Shown: positions 1-8,601 of the stretch, in pieces
How positions within the stretch are numbered: the stretch's first letter is position 1
How the letters are laid out: every line of letters begins with the position of its first letter
From: Phytopseudomonas straminea
GTDB lineage: Bacteria; Pseudomonadota; Gammaproteobacteria; Pseudomonadales; Pseudomonadaceae
Direction: 5' to 3'
Length of the DNA: 64,000 nucleotides
Assembly: GCF_900112645.1 (NCBI RefSeq)
Contig: NZ_FOMO01000002.1
Location: 305,593-369,592 of the forward strand
Translations under genes and position numbers: made by a program
The notes under the pieces: model-generated
Told to the model about the DNA's origin: nothing
The model's input: the letters and a program-made list of their open reading frames with translations, nothing else
The model's database searches: none

Positions 1-1372
1 CCGTCAGCAGAACCGCAACCGCGGCAACCGTCGTGACGATGATCGCAAGCCACGCGAAGAGCGCCAGCCGCGCGAGGATCGTGCCGCCCGCGAAGAGCGT
101 GCACCGCGTGAAGAGCGTGCGCAACGCGAAGAGCGTCAGCCGCGCGCCCCGCGTGAAGATCGCCAGCCGCGTGAGAACGTGGAAGTTCGCGAGCCACAGG
201 AAGTGCGTCAGTCCCGTCCGCCGCGTGAAGGCCAGGAAAACCGTCGTGAGCGTCGCCCACGCGAAGAGCGTCAGCCACGCGAACTGCGTGCTCCGCTGGA
301 CGCCGAGCCGCAAAACGAAAATGCCGCAGTCGCAGGCGAAGAAGCTCGCGCCGAGCGCCCGCAACGCGAGCCGCGTCAGCCACGCCAGCCGCGTGAAGAG
401 CGCCAACCGCGCGCCGAGCAGGCCAAGGCCGACAGCGCTGAAGAAGAAGTGCTGAACAGTGAAGAGCAGCAGGACGACGATCAGGACGGCAACGAAGGTG
501 GTGACCGCCCACGTCGCCGCTCCCGTGGCCAGCGTCGCCGCAGCAACCGTCGCGAGCGTCAGCGCGATGCCGATGGCAACCCGATCGAAGGCAGCGAAGA
601 AAACGCCGAGCAGCCGGTCGCTGGTGCCAGCATCGCAGCCGCCGCTACCGTGGCCGCCGTGATCGCCGAAACCGAGCAACCTGCCGAGCAGAACGTCGCC
701 AGCGAAAGCCAGGCGGCCGTCCCAGTCGAAGCCGCTCAGGCACCCGCCGCAGTCGAAGCCGAGCAACCGGCTCCGGCCGCGCAAGCCACTCCGGCCCCTG
801 TAGTCGCCGAGCGCGCCGACGTGGTGGTCGAGGCTCTGCCGGAAGTCGAGCAGCCGCGTGAGCACGCTCCGGTTTTCGAAACCGTTGCCGAGCAGCCAGT
901 TGTTGCCGCCGAGCCGTTCGTGGCCGAAGCACCTGCCAGCGAGCAGCCAGCGGTCGAAGCGCCTGTCGCTGAACCAGCTCCTGCCACCGAAGCCGCGCCA
1001 GTCGCCGAAGTCGAAGCCGCACCCGCGGTTGAGCAAGCGCCAGCCTTAGAAGCCGAGCAGCCAGCGCCTGCGGCACCTGCCAGCAGCAATGGCCGCGCGC
1101 CGAACGATCCGCGTGAAGTGCGTCGTCGCAAGCGTGAGGAGGAGCGCCTGGCTCGCGAAGCAGAGGAGGCAGCCAAGGCCGCCGCTGCAGCGCCTGCCGT
1201 GGCCGAAGCGGCACCGGTCGTTGAAGCGGCTCCAGCCGTGGAAAGCGAAACCGTGGTCGAGGCTCAGCCAGCCAGCGAGCAGGCCGAGCAGCCCGAACAG
1301 GCTGACGTGATCGTCACGCCGGTCGACGAAAGCGCCCAGCGCGATCAGGATGTGCCCAAGCCGCAAGCCTGA
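1..1372 (+). CDS. rne: Ribonuclease E, C-terminal part (5' truncated by window)
   Basis: The frame is open from base 2 and ends in TGA at 1370-1372, so the start and the catalytic half lie outside the window. The visible 456 residues are all low complexity. First comes an Arg/Glu/Pro-rich stretch with reiterated RQPREER-type units, then an Arg-rich patch (RRRSRGQRRRSNRRERQR), then a long Ala/Val/Glu/Pro stretch with EAAPVVEAAPAVE-like units. A last basic segment, DPREVRRRKREEERLAREAEE, precedes the acidic tail. This is the expected disordered RNA-binding and degradosome-scaffold half of RNase E, which in the family binds RNA helicase and PNPase. Dense open frames on both strands here are composition artefacts. 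The name rests on composition and on the Pseudomonas context, since no catalytic domain is visible. Confidence 0.85.
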   Translation, partial: RQQNRNRGNRRDDDRKPREERQPREDRAAREERAPREERAQREERQPRAPREDRQPRENVEVREPQEVRQSRPPREGQENRRERRPREERQPRELRAPLDAEPQNENAAVAGEEARAERPQREPRQPRQPREERQPRAEQAKADSAEEEVLNSEEQQDDDQDGNEGGDRPRRRSRGQRRRSNRRERQRDADGNPIEGSEENAEQPVAGASIAAAATVAAVIAETEQPAEQNVASESQAAVPVEAAQAPAAVEAEQPAPAAQATPAPVVAERADVVVEALPEVEQPREHAPVFETVAEQPVVAAEPFVAEAPASEQPAVEAPVAEPAPATEAAPVAEVEAAPAVEQAPALEAEQPAPAAPASSNGRAPNDPREVRRRKREEERLAREAEEAAKAAAAAPAVAEAAPVVEAAPAVESETVVEAQPASEQAEQPEQADVIVTPVDESAQRDQDVPKPQA

Positions 1373-1390
1373 TAGCTGACGCGTAAACGA

Positions 1391-1416
1391 AAGGGATGCT
1401 TCGGCATCCCTTTTTT
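1391..1416 (+). terminator. rho-independent terminator after rne
   Basis: A 9-bp perfect stem (AAGGGATGC / GCATCCCTT) closed by a TTCG tetraloop is followed by a run of T, 19 bases after the rne stop codon. Confidence 0.9.
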
Positions 1417-1477
1417 ATTGCCTGCGATTCGAGGTCTGATCGCAAGCGCGCGGGCATTTTGTGTGAGTCATGGACAG

Positions 1478-1556
1478 CCCCGGGTATCGCTACGCTCAAC
1501 CCAGGCTATGAAAAGCAAAACGCTGTAGCCCGCGGTTGAGCGCAGCGATACCCGGG
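1478..1556. repeat. Inverted repeat, REP/BIME-like intergenic element
   Basis: The arms at 1478-1507 (CCCGGGTATCGCTACGCTCA...) and 1526-1556 (...TTGAGCGCAGCGATACCCGGG) are imperfect reverse complements separated by about 18 bases. Pseudomonads carry many dispersed intergenic palindromes of this general kind. It lies between the rne terminator and the 3' end of murB, and no gene is seen in this 247-base gap. Confidence 0.7.
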
Positions 1557-1619
1557 AGCAACGAGAAAGATGGGATAAGGAGACCTATGCAGCCCCGCCA
1601 ATGCGGCGGAGCTACGCAA

Positions 1620-2639
1620 TCAGAGCACGTTCGGCTCGATCTCCAGGCTGACACCAAAACGCTCGGCGATATCCGCCTGAATGCGCTGCGCCAGGCCGAG
1701 CAATTGCTGCCCGGTGGCGTTGCCATGGTTGACCAGCACCAGCGCCTGCAGGCGATGCACGCCGGCGTCACCGTCGCGGTAGCCCTTCCAGCCGGCCTTC
1801 TCGATCAGCCAGCCGGCAGCCAGTTTCACCTGGCCATCGGCCTGCGGGTAAGCCACCAGGTCGACGTATTCGGACTGCAGACGCTGCGCCAGTTCAGCAG
1901 GCACCAGCGGATTCTTGAAGAAGCTGCCGGCGTTGCCGAGTACGGCCGGGTCCGGCAGCTTCTCGCTGCGGATGGCGCAGATGGCGCGACTGACATCCAG
2001 GGCAGTTGGCGCCTCGATGCCCTGCTCCGCCAGGCGCTGGCGCACCGGGCCGTAATCCAGATGCAGCGCTGCATTGCGGCTCAGGGCGAAGCGTACGCGC
2101 AGGATGATCCAGCGCCCGCTTTCGCGCTTGAACAGGCTGTCGCGGTAAGCGAAGGCGCAATCCTGCAGGTCGAACTCGCGAACCTCACCGCTCTGCCGAT
2201 CCAGGGCCGTAAGGCCGAGGAAACAGTCCTTGAGCTCGACGCCGTAGGCACCGATGTTCTGCACCGGCGAGGCGCCGACGGTGCCGGGAATCAGGCTGAG
2301 GTTTTCCAGGCCGCCAAAACCCTGGCCTAGCGTCCACAGCACGAAGTCATGCCAGGGCTCACCGGCTTCGGCTTCGATCTGCACGTGCTCGCCGTCGTCG
2401 GCCAGCACGCGAATGCCGCGGCCGACCATGCGCAGCACAAGCGCCTCGACATCGGAGCTCAACAGCAGGTTGCTGCCGCCGCCGAGCACCAGCAGCGGCA
2501 CCTGACGCTCGCGTGCCGCTTCGAGCGCCTGACGAATCTGGTGCTCGTCGATGGCCTCGGCCCAGTAGCGCGCGGCCACGTCCACACCAAAGGTGTTGTA
2601 AGCCTTGAGCGATACGCCCGACTGCACCAACAGGCTCAT
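1620..2639 (-). CDS. murB: UDP-N-acetylenolpyruvoylglucosamine reductase MurB
   Basis: Cytoplasmic FAD enzyme that reduces UDP-GlcNAc-enolpyruvate with NADPH to UDP-MurNAc, the second committed step of peptidoglycan precursor synthesis. The protein has 339 residues, normal for the E. coli-like type I form. The N-terminal FAD-binding fold carries LGGGSNLLLS (52-61) and IPGTVGASPVQNIGAYG (117-133). YRDS contains the expected active-site Arg (about 166), and GNAGSFFKNP (235-244) contains the catalytic Ser (about 239). Its ATG overlaps the stop of the upstream tyrosine phosphatase gene by 4 bases (ATGA), so it is the last gene of the exbB-to-murB transcription unit. Confidence 0.97.
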   Translation of the reverse strand: MSLLVQSGVSLKAYNTFGVDVAARYWAEAIDEHQIRQALEAARERQVPLLVLGGGSNLLLSSDVEALVLRMVGRGIRVLADDGEHVQIEAEAGEPWHDFVLWTLGQGFGGLENLSLIPGTVGASPVQNIGAYGVELKDCFLGLTALDRQSGEVREFDLQDCAFAYRDSLFKRESGRWIILRVRFALSRNAALHLDYGPVRQRLAEQGIEAPTALDVSRAICAIRSEKLPDPAVLGNAGSFFKNPLVPAELAQRLQSEYVDLVAYPQADGQVKLAAGWLIEKAGWKGYRDGDAGVHRLQALVLVNHGNATGQQLLGLAQRIQADIAERFGVSLEIEPNVL

Positions 2640-3100
2640 AACCGCCCCTTGAGTTCGATCAGCAAGGCATCGCTGGCTTGCTCGAGCAGATCCAGCACGT
2701 GCTCGAAACCTTCGCTGCCACCGTAATAGGGATCCGGAACCTCGTCCTCGGCCAACTCGAAGCGGCGCAGATACAGGTCCAGCTCGGCTCGCGCATTGGC
2801 TGGACGAATACGTTGCAGGTCGCGCAGATTGGCACTATCCATGGCCAGTATCAGGTCGAAACGAGCGAAATCGTCGGCCGAGACCTGGCGGCCACGCAGA
2901 CTGGACAGGTCGTAGCCACGGCGGCTGGCCGCCTGTTGGGTACGTGAATCCGGCGCCTTGCCGACGTGCCAGTCGCCGGTGCCGGCGGAATCAAGCTCGA
3001 TACGCTCGGCCAGACCAGCCTGCTGCAGGCGCTGACGCATGACCGCCTCGGCGGTGGGTGAACGGCAGATGTTACCCAGGCAGACGAACAGGACGCGCAT
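2636..3100 (-). CDS. Low-molecular-weight protein tyrosine phosphatase
   Basis: Small cytoplasmic phosphatase of the LMW-PTP/Wzb family, 154 residues. The P-loop C-X5-R-S is CLGNICRS at residues 7-14, with Cys7 the nucleophile. The general-acid loop DPYYGG begins at Asp123. The ATG shares one base with the kdsB stop codon (TGATG), and the 3' end overlaps murB. In other bacteria such enzymes dephosphorylate capsule kinases or other Tyr-phosphorylated proteins. No partner kinase is encoded nearby, so the substrate is unknown. The position between kdsB and murB suggests co-expression with envelope genes. Confidence 0.93.
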   Translation of the reverse strand: MRVLFVCLGNICRSPTAEAVMRQRLQQAGLAERIELDSAGTGDWHVGKAPDSRTQQAASRRGYDLSSLRGRQVSADDFARFDLILAMDSANLRDLQRIRPANARAELDLYLRRFELAEDEVPDPYYGGSEGFEHVLDLLEQASDALLIELKGRL

Positions 3101-3864
3101 CAGGCACCCAGCAGGCGGCGGACACGGTCCAGGTCTTCCTGGGTATCGACGCCGGCGGGCGGCGCTTCCAGGGCGTCAGCGACGTGGATGCGCACGCCAT
3201 GCCAGAGTGCACGCAGCTGCTCCAAGCACTCGGTGTTCTCCAGCCAGCAAGGGCCCCAGGCGACGAAGTCCTGCAGGAAGCCTGCGCGGTAGGCGTAAAT
3301 GCCGATATGGCGGCGATAAGGCACACCTGCCGGCAAGCGATCACGGTCGGCGGCAAAGGCATCACGCGCCCAGGGCAGTGGCGCGCGGCTGAAGGTCAGC
3401 GCCAGGCCGTTGAGGTCGCTGGCGACCTTGACCACGTTGGGATTGAACAGCGCAGCGACATCCTCGATCGGCTCGGCCAGGGTGGCGATGCCCGCCTGGG
3501 GATTGCCGGCCAGGTTGGCGGCCACCTGGTCGATGATCGACGGCGGCACCAGCGGCTCGTCACCCTGCACGTTGACCACGATGGCATCGGCGGCAAGGCC
3601 CAGCGCCGCGGCCACTTCGGCCAGGCGATCGGTACCGGAGTTATGGTCGACGCGGGTCAACAGCACCTGGGCGCCAAAGCCTTTGCATGCTTCGACGATG
3701 CGCGCATCGTCGGTGGCCACTACCACCTGGGTCGCACTGCTCTTGCAGGCTTGCTCCCAGACATGCTGGACCATCGGTTTGCCGGCGATGTCCTGCAGCG
3801 GCTTGCCAGGCAGGCGGGTCGACGCATAGCGCGCCGGAATAACCACGGTAAAGGCGTTGCTCAT
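3100..3864 (-). CDS. kdsB: 3-deoxy-manno-octulosonate cytidylyltransferase KdsB
   Basis: Activates Kdo with CTP to CMP-Kdo for lipopolysaccharide inner-core synthesis in the cytoplasm. The protein has 254 residues. The N-terminal nucleotide-binding signature [17 protein letters not shown] is at 7-23, and NVQGDEPL marks the family substrate loop. The frame is open upstream to 3954, but the ATG at 3864 starts exactly at the conserved N-terminus ([12 protein letters not shown]), and the upstream part would overlap the ycaR-like gene. It lies downstream of the ycaR-like gene with a 1-base gap and upstream of the phosphatase gene with a 1-base overlap. Confidence 0.97.
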   Translation of the reverse strand: MSNAFTVVIPARYASTRLPGKPLQDIAGKPMVQHVWEQACKSSATQVVVATDDARIVEACKGFGAQVLLTRVDHNSGTDRLAEVAAALGLAADAIVVNVQGDEPLVPPSIIDQVAANLAGNPQAGIATLAEPIEDVAALFNPNVVKVASDLNGLALTFSRAPLPWARDAFAADRDRLPAGVPYRRHIGIYAYRAGFLQDFVAWGPCWLENTECLEQLRALWHGVRIHVADALEAPPAGVDTQEDLDRVRRLLGA

Positions 3865-3865
3865 G

Positions 3866-4051
3866 TTACTTGTCCAGGCGCTCGTCATCGTTGAGGGTGC
3901 GGGCTTCGCTTTCCAGCATGACCGGAATCCCGTCGCGGATCGGATAGGCCACACCGGCGCCCTTGCTGATCAGTTCGGTCTTGTCCTGGCTGAGCTTGAG
4001 CGGGCCCTTGGTAATTGGGCAGGCCAGGATATCGAGCAGTTTCGGGTCCAT
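3866..4051 (-). CDS. YcaR/Trm112-like small protein lacking its zinc-knuckle cysteines
   Basis: 61-residue protein that begins [12 protein letters not shown] and keeps the conserved [12 protein letters not shown] segment of the YcaR/Trm112p-like family. That family usually has a zinc knuckle. Here only Cys11 remains: the CPxC position reads CPIT, and the later ELICK-type position reads ELISK, so metal binding looks lost. The ATG at 4051 was chosen because family homology starts there and the frame upstream overlaps lpxK. It sits between lpxK and kdsB, the usual place of this gene in gamma-proteobacteria. The role is not firmly known and may involve LPS or membrane-linked enzymes. Confidence 0.85.
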   Translation of the reverse strand: MDPKLLDILACPITKGPLKLSQDKTELISKGAGVAYPIRDGIPVMLESEARTLNDDERLDK

Positions 4052-4091
4052 GGGAAATCCTTGAGAACAGAGAGGAAGTAGGCGCGCAGGC

Positions 4092-5099
4092 TTAGTGTCG
4101 TTCGCCGAGCAGACGTTCCAGCCGGGCGTCGAACCAGGCACGGAAGGCAGCGGACGGCTGGGCGTCGACAGCCAGGTACCACCAGTCATCGGCCGCGAAG
4201 GCCCGGCATTTCACCGCATCCTTCTCGGTCATCACCAGCGGCAGCGCCGGCGAGAAATTCAGCAGCTCGGCGCTGTAGGCAGCATGGTCGGCGAAGGCAT
4301 GGGCGACAGGCCGCCAGTGTAGCGCCTCGAGGGTCTTGAAGAAACGCTGCGGGTTACCGATGCCAGCCACGGCGTGCACGGCCTGGCCGGGGGGAAAATG
4401 ATCGAGTGAGCGGCGCTCGCCGCTGCGCAGGTTGATCAGCGCGCTGGGCACCAGGGTGAAGGCGTAGCCGCCGGGTGGATCCTCAGGCGCGCCGTTGTAC
4501 AGGCAGGCATCTACGCTCTGCAGGCGCTCGGCCGGCTCGCGCAGCGGCCCGGCGGGCAGGCAGCGGGCATTGCCGAGGCCACGGGCGGCGTCGATCAGCA
4601 CCAACTCCACATCGCGGGCCAGGCGGTAGTGCTGCAGGCCGTCGTCGCTGAGCAGCAGATCCAGCGACTCCTCGGCGAGCAGCGCGCGGGCCGCCCGGCT
4701 GCGATCCGGATCGATCATCAGCGGCACACCGCTGCGCTGCACGATCAACAAGGGTTCGTCACCCGCCTGCTCGGCGCTGTGCTCGGCGCAAACCCGCCAG
4801 GGCAGGCTCGGTGGCTTGGCGCCATAGCCGCGGCTGATCACACCAACGCGCAGGCCCCGGGCCTGGCACTGCTTGACCAGCCAGAGAATCAAAGGGGTTT
4901 TGCCGGTGCCGCCGACGGTGATGTTGCCCACCACGATCAGCGGCACCGGCGCGCGGTAGATCTCGCCCTCGCCGGCCAGGAAACGCTCGCGCTTGCGCTC
5001 TACCACACCGCGATACAAAGCCTCCAGCGGGCGCAGCAGCGCCAGCGCCGGGTGCCCCGCATACCACGCCCGCACCAGGCGGTCGGACAGGCTAGCCAT
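4092..5099 (-). CDS. lpxK: Tetraacyldisaccharide 4'-kinase LpxK
   Basis: Inner-membrane-associated kinase that phosphorylates the 4' position of tetraacyldisaccharide 1-phosphate to give lipid IVA, a late step of lipid A synthesis. The protein has 335 residues. An N-terminal hydrophobic helix containing ALALLRPL is followed by the P-loop [14 protein letters not shown] (57-70). The [10 protein letters not shown] motif and the TEKDAVKC motif near the C-terminus are characteristic. The start shares one base with the exbD stop codon, giving tight coupling in the order exbB-exbD-lpxK. Confidence 0.97.
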   Translation of the reverse strand: MASLSDRLVRAWYAGHPALALLRPLEALYRGVVERKRERFLAGEGEIYRAPVPLIVVGNITVGGTGKTPLILWLVKQCQARGLRVGVISRGYGAKPPSLPWRVCAEHSAEQAGDEPLLIVQRSGVPLMIDPDRSRAARALLAEESLDLLLSDDGLQHYRLARDVELVLIDAARGLGNARCLPAGPLREPAERLQSVDACLYNGAPEDPPGGYAFTLVPSALINLRSGERRSLDHFPPGQAVHAVAGIGNPQRFFKTLEALHWRPVAHAFADHAAYSAELLNFSPALPLVMTEKDAVKCRAFAADDWWYLAVDAQPSAAFRAWFDARLERLLGERH

Positions 5100-5527
5100 C
5101 AGGGTGCGGCCTGGGTCTCGACCGTGGTGATACGCAGGTGCGCGAAGCCCAGCTTGCCAGCGGCGTCCATAGCAGTGATCACCGACTGGTGGCTGGTCTT
5201 GGCATCGGCGCTAATGGTCAGCGGCAGGCTGTTGTCGCCGCCGGACTCCTTCTGCAATGCCGCCATCAGGTTATCCAAGTCGTTCTTGATCAGAGCCTGG
5301 CCGTTGAGCGAGAAGGTGCCATCTGCCGAGATCACCACTTCCAGCTGCTTGAGCTCGCTCTGCTCCGGCGGCGTGCCACTGGCTGCCTCGGGCAGGTCGA
5401 CCTGCATGCGGGTTTCACGGGTGAAGGTGGTGGTCACCACGAAGAACAGCAGGAGGATGAACACCACGTCGATCAGCGAGGCGAGATTGATCTCCACCTG
5501 CTCACGCCGTCTACGTCTGAACTTCAC
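5099..5527 (-). CDS. exbD: ExbD/TolR-type biopolymer transport protein
   Basis: 142-residue single-pass inner-membrane protein. A basic cytoplasmic N-terminus (KFRRRRREQ) precedes one transmembrane segment that starts [19 protein letters not shown] (about 11-29). It carries the conserved membrane Asp (LIDVVF) needed for proton-coupled energising of TonB- or Tol-type complexes. The rest is the periplasmic domain. It overlaps exbB by 4 bases. No tonB is adjacent. Because it is coupled to lpxK rather than to iron uptake genes, it may energise another envelope process. That is inference. Confidence 0.92.
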   Translation of the reverse strand: MKFRRRRREQVEINLASLIDVVFILLLFFVVTTTFTRETRMQVDLPEAASGTPPEQSELKQLEVVISADGTFSLNGQALIKNDLDNLMAALQKESGGDNSLPLTISADAKTSHQSVITAMDAAGKLGFAHLRITTVETQAAP

Positions 5528-6180
5528 GCCTTTTTGCTCCCCTTGGCCGGCTTGGGCTCCTCGGCCAGGTCGACGTCGCGCTCGCCCTGCACCATTTCCA
5601 CCAACTTGATAGCTTCCTGCTCCATGCCGACCACCAGCTCATCGACGCGGCGCTGCAGGAAACGATGGAAGAACAGTGCCGGAATAGCGACGGTAAGGCC
5701 CGAAGCGGTGGTGATCAGCGCCTTGGCGATGCCACCGGCGAGCAGCGCCGGGTTGGCCATGCTGCCGCCCATGAACGAGCTGAAGATGTCGATCATGGCG
5801 ATCACCGTACCGAGCAGGCCGAGCAGCGGCGCGATCCCGGCGATGGTGCCCAGCGCATTGAGGTAGCGCTCCATCTCGTGGATCACCCGTGCGGCGGCCT
5901 CCTCGATGCACTCTTTCATGATCTCGCGACCGTGCTTGGAGTTGGCCAGGCCCGCGGCGAGAATTTCGCCCAGCGGCGAGTCGGCGCGCAGCTCCTTGAG
6001 CTTCTGGCTGTTGAGCTGCTTGTCCTTGATCCAGCGCCATACCTGCCCCAGCAGATGCGGCGGCGTGACACGGCTGACACGCAGCGTCCACAGGCGTTCG
6101 GCAATGATGCCCAGGGCGGCGATTGAACACAAAATGATCGGCAGCATCACCCAGCCGCCAGATTTAACCAGTTCCCACAC
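5524..6180 (-). CDS. exbB: ExbB/TolQ/MotA-type proton channel protein
   Basis: Inner-membrane partner of ExbD, forming the proton channel of a TonB/Tol-like motor. I chose the GTG start at 6180 (protein MWELVKSGGWVMLP..., 218 residues). An AAGGGGA Shine-Dalgarno stretch lies about 7 bases upstream, and the family N-terminus begins here. An upstream in-frame ATG at 6213 would add eleven residues without a ribosome site. Three hydrophobic segments are visible: MLPIILCSIAALGII, ALGTIAGIAPLLGLLGTVIAM, and the stretch around ALLAGGIAKALITTASGLTVA. The GLLGTVIAMIDIF motif is typical of the family. First gene of the exbBD-lpxK-ycaR-kdsB-ptp-murB run. Confidence 0.93.
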   Translation of the reverse strand: MWELVKSGGWVMLPIILCSIAALGIIAERLWTLRVSRVTPPHLLGQVWRWIKDKQLNSQKLKELRADSPLGEILAAGLANSKHGREIMKECIEEAAARVIHEMERYLNALGTIAGIAPLLGLLGTVIAMIDIFSSFMGGSMANPALLAGGIAKALITTASGLTVAIPALFFHRFLQRRVDELVVGMEQEAIKLVEMVQGERDVDLAEEPKPAKGSKKA

Positions 6181-6252
6181 GGTGGCAGATCCCCTTCGCA
6201 AAAGTGGCGCCACTCTAGCATAGGGTCGTGATGTCGCCGACGGCTGCGGTTC

Positions 6253-8499
6253 TCATTTTTCCCGCCAGAAACGCGGTATTTCACGCAGCGCCTGTGGCTC
6301 GCCGAAACTGCCGAGATCGATACGCAGTGCACCGGTCTCGACGCTGTCGTAGGCGCGTGCATCGAAGACCTCGTAGCGAGAGACGATCGCCGGATGAGGA
6401 TGGCCATAGGCGTTGTGCTTGCCTCGCGAATACAGCACCCCCTGGGGCTGCACGGCCTTGAGCAAGGCCCAGGACGAGGAGCTGCGACTGCCATGGTGCG
6501 GCGCCAGCAGCCATTGAGCGTCCAGATCGAACCCCGCGTCGATCAGCGCGCGCTCGGCCCGGGTGTCTATATCGCCGGTCAGCAGGATGCGCTCACCGGC
6601 CGCCTCGATGATCAGGATGCAGGAAGACTGGTTGCTGTCCGCCGCATCGTCCCAACGCCAGGTATCGAACTGCACGCCATCCCACGACCAGCGTTCCTCC
6701 TTGCACGCCTGCGCATCGAGCCCGACGGGTAACGCCGACGCCTCGCCGCTGACCACGCGCTTGACCGGCATGCCGCGCGCCACCGCCTCTGCACCGCCAG
6801 AATGATCGTTGTCCGAATGACTGATCAGCAGCATGTCCAGCTCGCGGACATCCAGTGCCCGTAGCGACGGCAGCACCACCCGCTCGCCCATGTCGAAATC
6901 GCCGAAGCTGGGGCCGGCGTCATACAGCAGCGCGTGCTGGCGGGTCAGCACCAGCATCGACAGGCCTTGGCCGGCATCCAGCATCCATACCTCGGCGCGC
7001 TGCTCGGCAGGCCGCTCTACCGGCGTGAACAGCAACGGCAGCAGCAGGATCAATCCCAGGCCACGCACTGGCACGCCACCCGGCAATAGAATGAACAGCG
7101 CGCCCAGCGCCACCAGCAACCAGCCCCAAAACGGCAGATCACTGGGCAGCCAGGCCGGCAGCCACTCGGCCATCAAGCCGAGCAGGCGAAACAGCCACTC
7201 CAGCGAGAAGCCGGCGAGCCAGAGAAGCGCCTCGCCAAACCAGGGCACCGGCAGCAGCAAGGTGCCGAGCAATGCCACTGGCACCACGGCAAAGCCGACC
7301 CAGGGCACGGCGATCAGATTGGCCAGCGGGCTGCTGGCACTGATCGGCAGGCCCAGCGCCAGCAGCATCGGCAGCAGCCCTACGGTCATTGCCCACTGCG
7401 CGCGCCCCAGGGTGCGCCACCAGGCCCAGGCCCCCAGACGCGCGGCGAAAATTAGAATCAGCAAACCCACCGCGCCGAACGACAGCCAGAAGCCCGGTTG
7501 CAGCACGGCCAGCGGTTCGAGAAGCAGCACCGCCACCAGCGCCATCAGCAGCGGCAAGGTAATGCCCAGATGACGAAAGCGCCAACGCCACAACAGCACA
7601 AGGCCGATCATCGCGCAGGCGCGCTGCACCGGCACTTCGAAACCTGCCAGCAGGCTGTAGCCCAACGCCGAGACGAAGCCCAGAACGCAAGCCACCGGCA
7701 GCCAGGGCAACGCCCGCGGCCACCAGCCCAGGCGGGCCAGCCAGAACACCAGGCCGTAGAACATGCCGGCCACCAATGTCACGTGCTGACCGGAGATCAC
7801 CAGCAGGTGCACCGTGCCGGTGTCCTGCAGCACCCGCCAGTCGGCGACCGACAGGCCGGAGCTGTCGCCCAGCACCAGAGCGGCCAGGCCACCGGCGCGG
7901 CCATGAGGATCCTCAGCAAGCATGTGCTGGCGCAAGCGGTCGCGCCACGCTGCGCTGCCGCCGGCTTCACTCATACGCTGACCGGACTTGATGGTGCCGA
8001 CCCCGCCGATGCGCTGCGCCAGCAGCCAGGCTTCGTAATCGAAGGACTGCGGATTGACCAGCCCATGGGGCCGCTTGAGGTTCACCGCCAGTCGCCAGGT
8101 TTCACCGGCGCGAATCTCCGGCCCGCCGTACCAGGACAGACGCAGCAGTTGCGGCAGTTCGGCGCGCCGAGACTGCGCATCGGCCAGGTGAAAACGCACC
8201 ACGCCTTCGCGCACGTCGGGCAGGTCCACCACCCTGCCCTCCAGCCAGAGTGTGCGGCCGTCCAGCGCCGAATCCAGGCGATCATCCAGCGCCCATTGCG
8301 CCGACAGGCAGGCCCAGCTGAAGCCGAGCAGAAACAGGCCGATCAGGTGGCTGCGAAACGGCAGCAGCACGAGCCCGAGCAGAGCAGCTGCAAACAGAAA
8401 AGCGGTAGGTGGCAGTTGCGGCAGCCAGCGCAGCACCAACAGGCCGGCGGCCAGGGCCAGCAATGCGCGGCGCAAATCTGCTGTTCGAGTCCCGTCCAT
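6253..8499 (-). CDS. comEC: DNA internalisation competence protein ComEC/Rec2
   Basis: Polytopic inner-membrane channel that takes single-stranded DNA into the cytoplasm during transformation. The protein has about 748 residues from the ATG at 8499; a TTG seven codons upstream lacks a ribosome site. Hydrophobic helices fill the N-terminus. The competence domain contains VLGDSSGLSVADWRVLQDTGTVHLLVISGQHV, followed by many membrane helices. The C-terminus is a metallo-beta-lactamase-like domain with SHSDNDHSGG (HxDxDH), LLTGDID and LLAPHHGS motifs. All key motifs are present and the frame is intact, so DNA uptake is plausible, but no other competence gene is in the window. It ends 72 bases before exbB. 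Confidence 0.94.
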   Translation of the reverse strand: MDGTRTADLRRALLALAAGLLVLRWLPQLPPTAFLFAAALLGLVLLPFRSHLIGLFLLGFSWACLSAQWALDDRLDSALDGRTLWLEGRVVDLPDVREGVVRFHLADAQSRRAELPQLLRLSWYGGPEIRAGETWRLAVNLKRPHGLVNPQSFDYEAWLLAQRIGGVGTIKSGQRMSEAGGSAAWRDRLRQHMLAEDPHGRAGGLAALVLGDSSGLSVADWRVLQDTGTVHLLVISGQHVTLVAGMFYGLVFWLARLGWWPRALPWLPVACVLGFVSALGYSLLAGFEVPVQRACAMIGLVLLWRWRFRHLGITLPLLMALVAVLLLEPLAVLQPGFWLSFGAVGLLILIFAARLGAWAWWRTLGRAQWAMTVGLLPMLLALGLPISASSPLANLIAVPWVGFAVVPVALLGTLLLPVPWFGEALLWLAGFSLEWLFRLLGLMAEWLPAWLPSDLPFWGWLLVALGALFILLPGGVPVRGLGLILLLPLLFTPVERPAEQRAEVWMLDAGQGLSMLVLTRQHALLYDAGPSFGDFDMGERVVLPSLRALDVRELDMLLISHSDNDHSGGAEAVARGMPVKRVVSGEASALPVGLDAQACKEERWSWDGVQFDTWRWDDAADSNQSSCILIIEAAGERILLTGDIDTRAERALIDAGFDLDAQWLLAPHHGSRSSSSWALLKAVQPQGVLYSRGKHNAYGHPHPAIVSRYEVFDARAYDSVETGALRIDLGSFGEPQALREIPRFWREK

Positions 8500-8530
8500 G
8501 GGCGTCCCGCTATTTGACAATCAGAAGCTG

Positions 8531-8567
8531 AAAAAACGAAAAGGCCGCTATCTTCATAGCGGCCTTT
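8531..8567 (-). terminator. rho-independent terminator after lolCDE
   Basis: An 11-bp perfect stem (AAAGGCCGCTA / TAGCGGCCTTT, 8540-8550 and 8557-8567) has a six-base loop. Read on the minus strand it is followed by a T-run, the complement of AAAAAA at 8531. It separates lolE from comEC. Confidence 0.9.
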
Positions 8568-8601
8568 CGAGCCTAGCAGGCGGACGGTGTAGCGGCGTCC
8601 G

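Noticed and set aside
645..1366. Several frames of 60-190 codons on both strands in the rne tail
   Set aside because: They come from the repeated Glu/Arg/Ala/Pro composition of the RNase E C-terminus.
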